Assembly (NCBI RefSeq): GCF_002127265.1
Contig: NZ_NFUU01000003.1
Coordinates: forward strand, 505,055 to 569,054
DNA from: Hydrogenophaga sp. IBVHS1
GTDB taxonomy: Bacteria > Pseudomonadota > Gammaproteobacteria > Burkholderiales > Burkholderiaceae_C
Direction: 5' to 3'
DNA: 64,000 nt
Position numbers and translations under genes: made by a program. Under the pieces are notes generated by a model. That model made no database searches and had not been told where the DNA came from. It saw only the letters and a list, made by a program, of their open reading frames with translations. Below are positions 1-7,870 of the stretch, one piece after another; the first letter of the stretch is position 1, and each line of letters begins with the position of its first letter.

Positions 1-467
1 CTCCACGGTAGAGTTGGTCAATGCGCTGGAAGAAGAGAAGGCCCAAGGCAAGACAGGGCAGATGGCCCACCGGCTTGCATATGTGGATCTGGTGATTCTG
101 GACGAGTTGGGCTACCTGCCGTTCAGTGCATCAGGAGGCGCCTTGCTGTTCCACCTGCTGTCCAAACTCTACGAGCGCACCAGCGTCGTGATCACCACCA
201 ACCTGAGCTTCAGCGAGTGGGCCAGTGTGTTCGGGGATGCCAAGATGACCACGGCACTGCTGGACCGACTCACGCATCACTGCCATATTCTGGAAACCGG
301 CAACGACAGCTACCGATTCAAGAACAGCTCCGCACAGCAACCACCACAGACCACCAGAAAGGAGAAGACAGCCAAGAACTTATCCACAACGTGAGCGTGA
401 AGCTCACGAACCAGGGTGGGTCAAGATTCGATGGAAATGGTGGGTCAGCTTTGCGTGGAAATCAACA
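1..467 (+). mobile_element. IS21-family insertion sequence, right-hand part
   Basis: The window opens inside an IS21-type element. It carries the 3' end of istB, followed from about position 413 by the characteristic right terminus with GGTGGGTCA-type subterminal repeats (starting near 415 and 440). The element ends in GTGGAAATCAACA at 467, which read inward from the right is TGTTGATTTCCAC, typical of IS21-family ends. The left end and istA lie outside the window, so target duplication cannot be checked. Immediately beyond 467 the reading frame becomes the tail of a type I restriction gene, so the element sits within hsdR. Confidence 0.8.
2..394 (+). CDS. istB: IstB-like ATP-binding transposition helper (3' part)
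   Basis: This is the C-terminal 130 residues of an IstB helper ATPase, which assists the IstA transposase of IS21-family elements. The frame is open from the window edge, with a first in-window TTG at 14, so the gene begins upstream. The Walker B region [11 protein letters not shown] and the sensor-like stretch [13 protein letters not shown] are typical of the DnaA/DnaC-like AAA+ fold. The tail [15 protein letters not shown] matches the usual IstB end. The gene stops 73 bp before the element's right terminus. The N-terminal Walker A lies outside the window. Confidence 0.9.
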   Translation, partial: STVELVNALEEEKAQGKTGQMAHRLAYVDLVILDELGYLPFSASGGALLFHLLSKLYERTSVVITTNLSFSEWASVFGDAKMTTALLDRLTHHCHILETGNDSYRFKNSSAQQPPQTTRKEKTAKNLSTT

Positions 468-468
468 G

Positions 469-888
469 GTGGCCGAACAGAAGCTCGACCTCGAAGCGGC
501 CGAGGTGGTCAAGCTACCCGGCCTGGGTGAGGCTGGCACGGGCGCAGCCCCGGAGGATGAAAAGAAGGCTTTGCGCGAAATCGTCTCAAAGATGAACGAC
601 CTGTTCTCAGGGCACATCACCGAAGCAGACTTCCTCGGCGCCGTCACCACCTGGCAGGGGCACCTGGCAAACGACGAGCGCCTGGCCGCTCAGGCTCGCA
701 ACAACAGCGAGGAGCAGTTCGCGATGGGCGACTTCAAGGACGCCTTCACCGACATCGTCATCGAGGCTCAGGACGCTCACAACCAGATTGCAGAGCAACT
801 GCTCAAGGACGAGCGCATCTTTGGTGCGATGCAGCGGATGGTTGCCAAGATGGTTTGGCAAGGGTTCCAGCAGCACAAGGGTGCCTGA
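469..888 (+). pseudogene. hsdR: Type I restriction endonuclease HsdR, C-terminal remnant cut by IS21
   Basis: About 139 residues in frame directly after the IS end resemble the C-terminal helical domain of type I restriction subunits R. Recognisable stretches include REIVSKMNDLFSGHITEAD, ARNNSEEQFAMGDFKDAF and LLKDERIFGAMQRM. There is no start of its own; the frame runs backwards into the insertion element. The motor and nuclease domains should lie left of the window, separated by the element, so the restriction enzyme is probably inactive. The stop codon overlaps the start of the next gene by one base (TGATG), which shows the original operon order. Family assignment is from remembered sequence pattern; no search was run. 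Confidence 0.75.
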
Positions 889-2048
889 TGATTCAGAAAG
901 ATGTGCTCGACCGTTTGCGATACGAATCCGAGGGCCCCGGAATCGATTTCAAGCGAGCCCAATACCAGCTTCTCTCAAAGGAGGAGGACAAGAAGTCTGA
1001 GCTGTTGAAAGACGTTCTTGCAATGGCGAATTCATGGCGACAGGGAGACGGCCCTGCCTATATCTTGATTGGATTTCAGGACCGAGCCCCGAGCCCCGCA
1101 GAGGTGGTCGGGCTTGATGTGCACCTAGATGACGCTCAGCTCCAGCAGTTTATTGGGAGCAAGGTGAAGCCCAAGTTGGATTTCAGTTACGAGGAGTTCG
1201 AATACGAAGGGAAGGCCGTCGGAGTTATTTCAATTCCGAAGCAGAAGCGTCCGTTCTACGTCGAAAAATCATATGGACGAGTGCATTCGAACGTGGTCTA
1301 CGTAAGGCGCGGGAGCTCGACAGCAGAGGCTGACCCCTTCGAAATCGCGAATATGCGCGACTCTGACCTGGGCCGTCATTCGAGCAGTGAGGTCTCTTTG
1401 AGGCTCCTGGATGTGTGCGGCAAGCCTCTTGGAGGCGAGTACGGTCCAGCCAGAACGGCATGGGATTTCGGAGACATCTCCAGTTTGCCATTGCTGAAAT
1501 CACGCCACTCTTCCTTCTCAATATCCTTGGGAATCTGCAACTCCGAGTATTGGAGAGAGCTCGCCACTTTCATCCAACAAAAAGACGGCGCAGCTTTGAC
1601 CCGGATTGAGCTTCACAACGCTTCGTGTGTAGCATTAACACACTGCAAATTGGAGGTAGTTGCATTTTTAGCTGGCGAGGAAGTTTCAGTGTTGCAGGAC
1701 TTTGAACTTGAGCCACGCCCAAGCGCCAACGACCTGTTTGTCGGGTTGAACTTGTCCGAGCAACAGCGGCGAACGGCGATGCGGAAGGAGCTTCCCATGG
1801 AGGTTGTGGGGGGCAGAAATACTGCAGTATGGAGAATTGACAAGCTCCTCCCGGGGGAAAGCCTGACCTGTCCCCATGCGCTCGCCCTCTTTCCCAAGGT
1901 GTCTGGTGACATTCAGATTCAAGCCAGATTTCTTGCAGCGGACCAAAGGCCTGTCACCTTTGAACCGTCCCTGCGTGTTCAGGTAGAGAACGCAGTCGCA
2001 GACTTCGAGCGGCTTCGCGACTTGGAAAGCGAGCTGGAGCCCGAGTAG
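888..2048 (+). CDS. Schlafen/AlbA_2-domain protein coupled to hsdR
   Basis: A 386-residue protein. Residues about 10-150 look like the AlbA_2 (divergent AAA-4/Schlafen) domain: IDFKRAQ near the N-terminus, a conserved AYILIGFQD strand, KVKPKLDFSYEEF, and GRVHSNVVYVRRGSST. This fold binds nucleic acid and occurs in bacterial regulators and defence proteins. The C-terminal 230 residues have no family I recognise and lack a winged-helix HTH signature I can point to. The ATG shares a base with the hsdR stop, so translation was coupled to the restriction subunit. Base composition is lower in GC than in the downstream core genes, consistent with transferred DNA. A nearby role in anti-phage defence is inference from context. 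Confidence 0.7.
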   Translation: MIQKDVLDRLRYESEGPGIDFKRAQYQLLSKEEDKKSELLKDVLAMANSWRQGDGPAYILIGFQDRAPSPAEVVGLDVHLDDAQLQQFIGSKVKPKLDFSYEEFEYEGKAVGVISIPKQKRPFYVEKSYGRVHSNVVYVRRGSSTAEADPFEIANMRDSDLGRHSSSEVSLRLLDVCGKPLGGEYGPARTAWDFGDISSLPLLKSRHSSFSISLGICNSEYWRELATFIQQKDGAALTRIELHNASCVALTHCKLEVVAFLAGEEVSVLQDFELEPRPSANDLFVGLNLSEQQRRTAMRKELPMEVVGGRNTAVWRIDKLLPGESLTCPHALALFPKVSGDIQIQARFLAADQRPVTFEPSLRVQVENAVADFERLRDLESELEPE

Positions 2049-2057
2049 TCGCTTGCA

Positions 2058-2129
2058 TGCAGAGCACAATAGTCTTGTGATGGCAAAGCACAATACTCGT
2101 GTACCGGCAAAGCGCAATAGTCGTGTGTT
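2058..2129 (+). repeat. Three imperfect 24-bp tandem repeats
   Basis: Units at 2058-2081, 2082-2105 and 2106-2129 share a core like GCAAAGCACAATAGTCGTGT; a fourth degenerate unit may start at 2130. The period is a multiple of three, so the repeat encodes an 8-residue repeat in the small ORF that spans it. The units are head to tail with no unique spacers, so this is not a CRISPR array. Confidence 0.8.
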
Positions 2130-2202
2130 GGCAGCAAGCAAAGCTCTTGGCCTTACTGGCTTGACGCCCAAGGCACGTCGCAACGGACACAAGTGCCGGT
2201 GA
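2080..2202 (+). CDS. Small basic repeat-containing ORF (40 aa)
   Basis: An uninterrupted frame from an ATG 32 bp after the AlbA_2 gene encodes a 40-residue, strongly basic peptide. The three successive blocks AKHNTRVP, AKRNSRVL and AASKALGL are followed by TGLTPKARRNGHKCR. The in-frame sequence extends upstream as AEHNSLV, with TTG 2053 or GTG 2077 as alternative starts. No good ribosome-binding site is visible, so expression would depend on coupling to the upstream gene. I do not recognise a family. The protein-level repeat with mainly conservative changes (H/R, T/S) argues for selection on the frame, but a non-coding repeat remains possible. Confidence 0.4.
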   Translation: MAKHNTRVPAKRNSRVLAASKALGLTGLTPKARRNGHKCR

Positions 2203-2344
2203 CCCTTAGTCCCGCCGGAAGGAGGGGGGGGCGTGCGAATCGGTGAGAGGGTTGGCGGTCGATTTCTTGGGGTGGCCCTAAGATGGAAACGACGGGAGAG
2301 CTCGGCGCCGTACGGGCCGTCTTTTTGCTCCCCAGGAGGTACCC

Positions 2345-3202
2345 TTGCAATTTTCCGCGTTTCAAGATTCTGGTGAGTTCAAACCCAATGTGAGCCAGTC
2401 CGCATCAGATTGGGCGGAACTGGGCACGAACTTGCTCGCCGTCGGTAGGCCTGCTGATGCGGTGACAGCTTTCAGCACAGCGCTTGCTCTGAAAGAGCGT
2501 GGCCTAGACACGATTTGGCCGGAGGATGAGTTTTTCTTCCACCTGGGCGATGCTCTCCTGTACAGCGGGGATGTTTCTGGAGCCCGCGAGGCGTATCAGA
2601 AGTCGTACGCACTCGAGGATTCCGGGTCCGTGGATGAGCAAGACCTGCGGCCTTCCCGTGCCTTGCCGCAGGTGCAGCGCCTGTCTACCGAGAAGGGGGT
2701 GCAGGAGGCACTGGCCAGGCCATACCGGTCGGCGAACCCGGACATGGACTACCTCCATGCGCTGGGGTGCAGCTTTTCTCGTTGTTATTGGGAGGCGGAC
2801 GCTATCGAAGTCTTGGCAAACTTTCTGCCGAGCGCAACGACTGCAGGCGCCGAGGCTTGGTGGGGCTTGGGCATCAGCTACATCGAAGACAAACGCTCGC
2901 TCGAACTTTGCAAAAGAGCGATGCGAAACTGCACCGAGTGGGACCCGAAGTTTGACCTTGCGTTCTCCGAACTTGGAAGGCTCTACGTCCTGCTCAAACA
3001 GCCTCAGGAGGCGGTGGCCTCCTTCGAGGCCGCTATGCGGATTGGCGGGCATGACCCGCAGTACTACGCGCACTATGAGCTCTATGCGCTGGCCGTTGGC
3101 CTGACACAGAAGCAGGAGCAAATTGCCGAGGTCGTGAAAGTCCTGCGCGCGCGGTCCAGCACAAACGAGGCGCTACTGCAGGCGCTGGAGGCCACCCCGT
3201 AG
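2345..3202 (+). CDS. Tetratricopeptide-repeat protein
   Basis: A 285-residue protein without signal peptide. TPR-like helix pairs are visible near residues 15-50 (WAELGTNLLAVGRPADAVTAF), 60-90 (FFHLGDALLYSGDVSGAREAY) and 205-240 (FSELGRLYVLLKQPQEAVASF). TPRs mediate protein-protein contacts, and no catalytic domain is seen. The TTG start at 2345 is chosen because a perfect AGGAGG lies at 2334-2339, five bases upstream, and there is no early in-frame ATG with a similar site. It stands alone between the defence-type remnant and core genes. Function unknown. Confidence 0.75.
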   Translation: MQFSAFQDSGEFKPNVSQSASDWAELGTNLLAVGRPADAVTAFSTALALKERGLDTIWPEDEFFFHLGDALLYSGDVSGAREAYQKSYALEDSGSVDEQDLRPSRALPQVQRLSTEKGVQEALARPYRSANPDMDYLHALGCSFSRCYWEADAIEVLANFLPSATTAGAEAWWGLGISYIEDKRSLELCKRAMRNCTEWDPKFDLAFSELGRLYVLLKQPQEAVASFEAAMRIGGHDPQYYAHYELYALAVGLTQKQEQIAEVVKVLRARSSTNEALLQALEATP

Positions 3203-3426
3203 GTGCGTTGAGCAGGGCCCTGTGTGGGCTCGAGCAACTGCGAAACCCAGCGTGTTGCGCTGGGAAGAGATGGGTTGCTGCCCTCCGAACGCGGGGAGTC
3301 TCATTCGAACCGCGACGTATGCAATTTTCCCGTCCGGGAGCCTAGTAGGCCGTACCGTGAATGCGCTAATTCGTTGTTGTTAAAGGATTTTTTGCGTTCT
3401 TGGGCCATCAGCTTAATAACACCCCG

Positions 3427-3470
3427 CCCCAAGAAAAAAGCCACCGCGTGCGGTGGCTTTTTTCTTGGGG
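3427..3470. terminator. Bidirectional rho-independent terminator
   Basis: A long perfect hairpin: an arm starting CCCCAAG and containing AAAAAAGCCACCGC pairs with GGTGGCTTTTTTCTTGGGG around a GTGC loop. Both strands have a T-run after a GC-rich stem. It lies 10 bp after the pckG stop on the minus strand and can also stop transcription from the TPR gene. The rest of 3203-3426 holds no gene or RNA I can support. Confidence 0.9.
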
Positions 3471-3479
3471 CGAGGGGTT

Positions 3480-5339
3480 TCAGGCCGCCAGGCGCTTCTC
3501 GATCTGTGCCTTGGTGTCCTGCAGTTCCTGTGGCAGGTGGTGCGCGAGCTGGGTGAACAGCTCGCCGTGCAGTTCCATCTCCTTGGCCCAGGCTGCGCGG
3601 TCGATGTGGGTCACGGTGCGGTACTGCTCGGCGGAGAATTCCAGGCCATTCCACTGGATGTCTTCGTAGCGCGGGCTCACGCCGAAGGCATGTTCGGTGC
3701 CTTGTTGCGCGCGGCCTTCCAGGCGATCGATCATCCACTTGAGCACGCGCATGTTTTCACCGAAGCCCGGCCAGACGAACTTGCCGGCTTCGTCCTTGCG
3801 GAACCAGTTCACGCAGAAGATGCCGGGCAGCTTGGCGCCCTGGCTCGCCAGCTTCTGGCCCAGGTCGAGCCAGTGCTGGAAGTAGTCGCTCATGTTGTAG
3901 CCGGTGAACGGCAGCATGGCGAACGGGTCGCGGCGCACCACCCCCTGAGCGCCGAAGGCGGCGGCGGTGGTTTCGGAGCCCATGGTGGCGGCCATGTAGA
4001 CGCCTTCGGTCCAGTTGCGGGCCTCGGTCACCAGCGGCACGGTGGTGGAGCGACGGCCGCCGAAGATGAAGGCGTCGATCGGCACGCCGGCCGGATCGTC
4101 CCAGGCCGGGTCGAGCGCGGGGTTGTTGGTGGCGGCCACGGTAAAGCGGGCGTTCGGGTGCGCGGCCTTGGCGCCGGTTTCCTTCGCGATCTGTGGCGTC
4201 CAGTCCTTGCCCTGCCAGTCGATCGCGTGGGCCGGCGCTTCGCTCATGCCTTCCCACCACACGTCACCGTCGTCGGTGAGTGCGACGTTGGTGAAGATCA
4301 CGTCGCGGTCCAGGCTGGCCATGCAGTTGGGGTTGGTCAGCGAGTTCGTGCCCGGCGCCACGCCGAAGTAACCGGCTTCCGGGTTGATGGCGTACAGGCG
4401 GCCATCGGCATGCGGCTTGATCCAGGCGATGTCGTCACCGATGGTGGTGACCTTCCAGCCCTCGAAGCCCTTGGGCGGGATCAGCATGGCGAAGTTGGTC
4501 TTGCCGCAGGCACTGGGGAAGGCGGCGGCCACGTGGTACTTGCGGCCCTCCGGGTTGGTCACGCCCAGAATGAGCATGTGTTCGGCCAGCCAGCCCTGCT
4601 GCTTGCCCATGGTGGAGGCGATGCGCAGCGCGAAACATTTCTTGCCCAGCAGTGCATTGCCGCCGTAGCCCGAGCCGTAGCTCCAGATCTCACGCGTTTC
4701 GGGGTAGTGAACGATGTACTTGGTGGTGGGGTTGCACGGCCAGGCGTTCTGGTCCTTCTCGCCCTCTGCCAGGGGAGCGCCCACGGTGTGCACGCAAGGC
4801 ACAAACTCGCCATCGGTGCCCAGCACGTCGAACACGGCCTTGCCCATGCGGGTCATGAGCTTCATGTTCACCGCCACATAGGCGCTGTCGGAGAGCTCGA
4901 CGCCAATGTGGGCAATGGGGCTGCCCAGCGGGCCCATGCTGAAGGGAATCACATACATCGTGCGCCCGCGCATGCAGCCTTCAAACAGCGGTTGCAGGGT
5001 GGCACGCATCTCGGCGGGCGCTTTCCAGTTGTTCGTGGGGCCGGCGTCTTCCTGCTTTTCCGAGCAGATGAAAGTGCGGTCTTCCACACGGGCCACATCC
5101 GACGGGTCGGAGCAGGCCAGGAAACTGTTGGGTCGCTTGACCGGGTTGAGCCGCTTCATGGTGCCGGCGTCCACCAGCTGCTGGCACAGGCGCGCGTATT
5201 CCTCGTCGCTGCCATCGCACCAGACGATGTGGTCAGGCTGGCACAGTGCGGCCATGTCGGCCACCCAGGCGACCAGTCGCGCGTTCTTCACATGGGAGGG
5301 GGTGTTGAGGGCCAGGCCCTGCATCACGGGAGAATTCAT
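3480..5339 (-). CDS. pckG: Phosphoenolpyruvate carboxykinase (GTP)
   Basis: This 619-residue enzyme converts oxaloacetate and GTP to phosphoenolpyruvate, GDP and CO2, the committing step of gluconeogenesis from C4 acids. GTP-class features are clear: the P-loop PSACGKTN at residues 275-282, the metal-binding GDDIAWIK at 301-308, and the C-terminal nucleotide site region [14 protein letters not shown]. Length fits the GTP family (about 600). The frame stays open for 68 codons upstream, but the ATG at 5339 is preceded by GGAG at normal spacing, and the sequence from MNSPVMQG onward is family-like, so that start is chosen. It is monocistronic, bounded by a strong terminator downstream and a long leader upstream. 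Confidence 0.96.
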   Translation of the reverse strand: MNSPVMQGLALNTPSHVKNARLVAWVADMAALCQPDHIVWCDGSDEEYARLCQQLVDAGTMKRLNPVKRPNSFLACSDPSDVARVEDRTFICSEKQEDAGPTNNWKAPAEMRATLQPLFEGCMRGRTMYVIPFSMGPLGSPIAHIGVELSDSAYVAVNMKLMTRMGKAVFDVLGTDGEFVPCVHTVGAPLAEGEKDQNAWPCNPTTKYIVHYPETREIWSYGSGYGGNALLGKKCFALRIASTMGKQQGWLAEHMLILGVTNPEGRKYHVAAAFPSACGKTNFAMLIPPKGFEGWKVTTIGDDIAWIKPHADGRLYAINPEAGYFGVAPGTNSLTNPNCMASLDRDVIFTNVALTDDGDVWWEGMSEAPAHAIDWQGKDWTPQIAKETGAKAAHPNARFTVAATNNPALDPAWDDPAGVPIDAFIFGGRRSTTVPLVTEARNWTEGVYMAATMGSETTAAAFGAQGVVRRDPFAMLPFTGYNMSDYFQHWLDLGQKLASQGAKLPGIFCVNWFRKDEAGKFVWPGFGENMRVLKWMIDRLEGRAQQGTEHAFGVSPRYEDIQWNGLEFSAEQYRTVTHIDRAAWAKEMELHGELFTQLAHHLPQELQDTKAQIEKRLAA

Positions 5340-5550
5340 GGATGGGCTCCAGAAGTTTGTAAAGCGGCGAGCCTCCAAGACACCGACAGCCGCAGACGTC
5401 ACGGGCGGTGACGGGGCGGCTGTCTCGGGAATCCCGGGGCAAAAATCTGCGGTCGGCGCCTGGCTGCGGTGCGGGTGGCGCATGCAGCGAAAGAGACAAA
5501 AAAACGGGCTTGTGAACCCGGTCTTGATCAGCGTGTCGGCCAATGGGGCA

Positions 5551-5580
5551 ATTTTATGAAAGTGCCCGGATGGTTACCAA
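5551..5580 (-). promoter_or_regulatory. Candidate sigma-70 promoter of pckG
   Basis: On the minus strand TTGGTA (5580-5575) and TAAAAT (5556-5551) are separated by 18 bp, giving a predicted start near 5543 and a 5' leader of about 200 nt. The region 5340-5660 holds no supported gene. It also contains a CCCGCA/TGCGGG inverted pair near 5598-5630 that could be an operator. Predicted by eye only. Confidence 0.4.
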
Positions 5581-5663
5581 GTAGTTACATGCAAAACCCG
5601 CATAACGTGATGCATTAAACGGTTTGCGGGGCTGGATGACCGGTTTTCCGGCGCCCACCCATG

Positions 5664-5695
5664 AAAAAAGCCGGAGTCCCTGGCGGGATTCCGGC
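5664..5695 (-). terminator. Rho-independent terminator
   Basis: Read on the minus strand, GCCGGAATCCC and GGGACTCCGGC form an 11-bp stem (one mismatch) around GCCA, followed by TTTTTT. It lies about 25 bp after the stop of the small membrane protein gene and separates it from pckG. Confidence 0.8.
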
Positions 5696-5721
5696 CTTTC
5701 AACAGGGCGCTGACGAAGCGT

Positions 5722-5865
5722 TCAGGCCATGTAGATGGCGATGAAGGCCAGCAGGAACATGAGCACGGCGCCTGCGACCGGCAGCACGACGGGCATGTAG
5801 GGAACGATGGACTCCACCAGATCCTGGGATGCTTCGCTGGGGGTTTGGTGGTCGTGGCTGGACAT
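5722..5865 (-). CDS. Small single-pass membrane protein (47 aa)
   Basis: A 47-residue protein with a hydrophilic N-terminus (MSSHDHQTPSEASQ) and one hydrophobic segment (VVLPVAGAVLMFLLAFIAIYM) that runs almost to the C-terminus, so it is probably tail-anchored in the inner membrane. The ATG at 5865 has GGAGA eight bases upstream. A terminator follows. I recognise it as the sort of short conserved hypothetical protein found in Comamonadaceae but know no function. Confidence 0.75.
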   Translation of the reverse strand: MSSHDHQTPSEASQDLVESIVPYMPVVLPVAGAVLMFLLAFIAIYMA

Positions 5866-5917
5866 CGTGTTCTCCGTCGGTGGGTTCAAAACTTCGAGGA
5901 TTTTAAGGGAAGCCGCG

Positions 5918-6325
5918 TCAGAGCAACGCGTAGGTGGTGCTTGCCCGGCACACGCTCTTGCCATCGTTCGCACCGGTGATGTCGATCTCGCCGAACACCA
6001 GGTTCTTGCCAGCGCGCACCACGCGCGCGGTGATGCGCGCGTCCTGGCCGGACAGAGGCTTGAGGAAGCTGGTGTTGAGCTGTACCGTTGTCATGGGTCG
6101 CTGGTTGCCGAGCTGGGTCACGATCGCCAGCACCATGGCGGTGTCGGCGGCCGACATCATGGCCTGGCCGCACAGCATGCCGCCCACGCGCGAAAGCTGG
6201 TCGTTCTGCGGCAGCCGCAGCGTGACTTCGCCATCGGAGAACGACTCGACCTGCAGGCCCATGGCCTGGATCCAGGGAGCGAACCAGTCGGCCAGCAGGC
6301 CCTGAAGGGATTCCACAGTCGTCAT
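5918..6325 (-). CDS. PaaI-family hotdog thioesterase
   Basis: A 135-residue single hotdog domain. The segment GGMLCGQAMMSAADTAMVLAI contains the long central helix with an acidic residue that in PaaI-type thioesterases sits at the active site, followed by the strand pair TTVQLNTSFLKPL. Members hydrolyse acyl-CoA thioesters, often phenylacetyl-CoA-type or medium-chain substrates; the substrate cannot be read here. The ATG at 6325 starts one base after the stop of the upstream channel gene, so the two are translationally coupled. It ends about 50 bp before the small membrane protein gene on the same strand. Confidence 0.85.
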   Translation of the reverse strand: MTTVESLQGLLADWFAPWIQAMGLQVESFSDGEVTLRLPQNDQLSRVGGMLCGQAMMSAADTAMVLAIVTQLGNQRPMTTVQLNTSFLKPLSGQDARITARVVRAGKNLVFGEIDITGANDGKSVCRASTTYALL

Positions 6326-6326
6326 G

Positions 6327-7787
6327 TCATTCCTCGCGACGGAAACGGGCGAGCCAGTGGTCCATAAGCTTGCCCGCCGCTTCGCGCCCACCCAGGCCGA
6401 ACGACAGCGCCACCGCCACCGCCACCGCGCCCAGCGTGAGGCCAAAGGCGAGGTTGACGATGTCGTCGGCAATGCCCATGGCGCGCAGGCCCATGGCGAT
6501 CACCAGCGCCAGGATGGCATAACGCCCGATGCGCGCCAGGCCTTTGGTGCCGGCGCCACTGGCCCGGTCGATGGCTTCGTAGGCCACGTTGGCGAGCCAG
6601 AAGCCAATGACCAGGATCGCCGAGCCGAGCAGGATGTCGCCGCCGAAGCGGATAAAGCTGCTGACGATGTCGCTGACTTGCGCAAAGCCGAGCTGCGCGG
6701 CGGCTTCCACGGTGGCAAACAGCATGGCGAAGAAAAGGGCGACGCGGCCGACCACTGCGGAGGCGCTGGTGCGCTCGAAGGCGTGCGCCATCTGGATGCG
6801 CGCGGGCAAGGTATCGAAGCCCAGCGTGGCCAGCAGTGTGGCGAGCAACTGGCTGGCAAAGGAGGCCACCAGCCAGGTGACCACCAGAATGAGCGCCGCA
6901 GCAATCAGGTTGGGCACCGCCTGCAACATGGTGTGCAGCATGTCGGTGGCCGGGCGCGAGATGGCCTCGACCTTGAGCGCGTCCAGCGCAGCAATCAGGG
7001 AAGGAAGGAAAACTGCCACGAAGACCAGCAGCCCGATCACGCGCGAGAGCCGCACGGTTTCAGCCAGGCCGGCGCGGTTGCCCAGTTTGTCCACGCCAGC
7101 GGTGTGGCTCAGGTGGGTGGTGAGGTTGCGCAGCACGGTGGCCAGGATCCAGCCTACCCCGCCGATGATCAGTGCGGCCACGGCGTTGGGCAGCATGTCC
7201 AGCGTCTTGGTGACCATGGCGCGCAGCGGGTCCAGCAAACCTTCGAGCTGCAGGGCACCCAGGATCGCCGGCACGAACAACAGGATCACCAGCCAGAAGA
7301 GCGCACCCGAAAGACTCTGGCCGATCGGCGCCATGTCGGCGTGTTCGGAGAGCTTCTCATCCAGCTGCGTCCGGTCCAGCAGCTTCTGCGAAACCGCGCG
7401 CACCACGCTGGCCACCAGCCAGCCCACCAGTGCAAGCACCAGACCACCCAGCATGCGCGGTGCGTATTCAAACAGTTGGGTGGTGAAGGCCGAGAAAGGC
7501 CCCGAGACCAGCGCCAGGTTCAGTGAGTTGAACACCGCGACCAGCGTGAGCAGGATCACCAGCCAGAACAGCGCCAGCGCCACTGCACCCTCGATGTCCA
7601 CACCGGTGCCGGTGAGTTTGCCGAAGCGGTGGTTCACGCCGATGAAGCCCAGCGTCTTGCGCGCTGCCGCCCGCACCAGCACCGCAATCAACCAGCCCAG
7701 AATGAAGATGGCCAATGCGCCCAGCAACTGCGGAATGTGGGTGCCGAGCGCGCTTTGCAGCGAGTCCCACAGGGCGTTGGTGTTCAT
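6327..7787 (-). CDS. CmpX-like mechanosensitive-channel family membrane protein
   Basis: A 486-residue integral membrane protein with at least eight hydrophobic segments arranged as repeats: LLGALAIFILGWLIAVLVR near 20-40, MLGGLVLALVGWLVASVVR near 110-130, and similar blocks later. This is the conserved TM-helix repeat of CmpX-type proteins, usually annotated as mechanosensitive ion channel family. The canonical MscS beta-domain after the last helix is not obvious, because the protein ends shortly after GLGGREAAGKLM. GGAGGAAGCC precedes the ATG. It forms a two-gene unit with the downstream thioesterase. A role in osmotic or membrane homeostasis is family knowledge, not shown. Confidence 0.8.
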   Translation of the reverse strand: MNTNALWDSLQSALGTHIPQLLGALAIFILGWLIAVLVRAAARKTLGFIGVNHRFGKLTGTGVDIEGAVALALFWLVILLTLVAVFNSLNLALVSGPFSAFTTQLFEYAPRMLGGLVLALVGWLVASVVRAVSQKLLDRTQLDEKLSEHADMAPIGQSLSGALFWLVILLFVPAILGALQLEGLLDPLRAMVTKTLDMLPNAVAALIIGGVGWILATVLRNLTTHLSHTAGVDKLGNRAGLAETVRLSRVIGLLVFVAVFLPSLIAALDALKVEAISRPATDMLHTMLQAVPNLIAAALILVVTWLVASFASQLLATLLATLGFDTLPARIQMAHAFERTSASAVVGRVALFFAMLFATVEAAAQLGFAQVSDIVSSFIRFGGDILLGSAILVIGFWLANVAYEAIDRASGAGTKGLARIGRYAILALVIAMGLRAMGIADDIVNLAFGLTLGAVAVAVALSFGLGGREAAGKLMDHWLARFRREE

Positions 7788-7870
7788 GGCTTCCTCCTTG
7801 GGGCGATGGAAATGCGGGGCATGATCTCAGAGCGCGGCGCGCCGCGTCAACCCGACAGCACGAAGATCTC

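Noticed and set aside
2058-2129. Tandem repeats considered as a CRISPR array
   Set aside because: Units are directly contiguous, imperfect and without spacers, and no cas gene is present.
3290-3330. Minus-strand GGTTCGAA resembling a tRNA T-loop near the accessory/core junction
   Set aside because: No matching T-stem, acceptor stem or anticodon arm could be drawn, so no tRNA or attachment site is claimed.
3453-5411. Long plus-strand frame of 652 codons
   Set aside because: It is antisense to pckG, whose motifs are unambiguous, and its His/Gly/Arg/Val-rich composition is the usual shadow of high-GC coding DNA.
5338-5543. N-terminal extension of pckG in the open frame upstream
   Set aside because: The extra 68 residues do not resemble the enzyme family, and the ATG at 5339 has the proper ribosome site.
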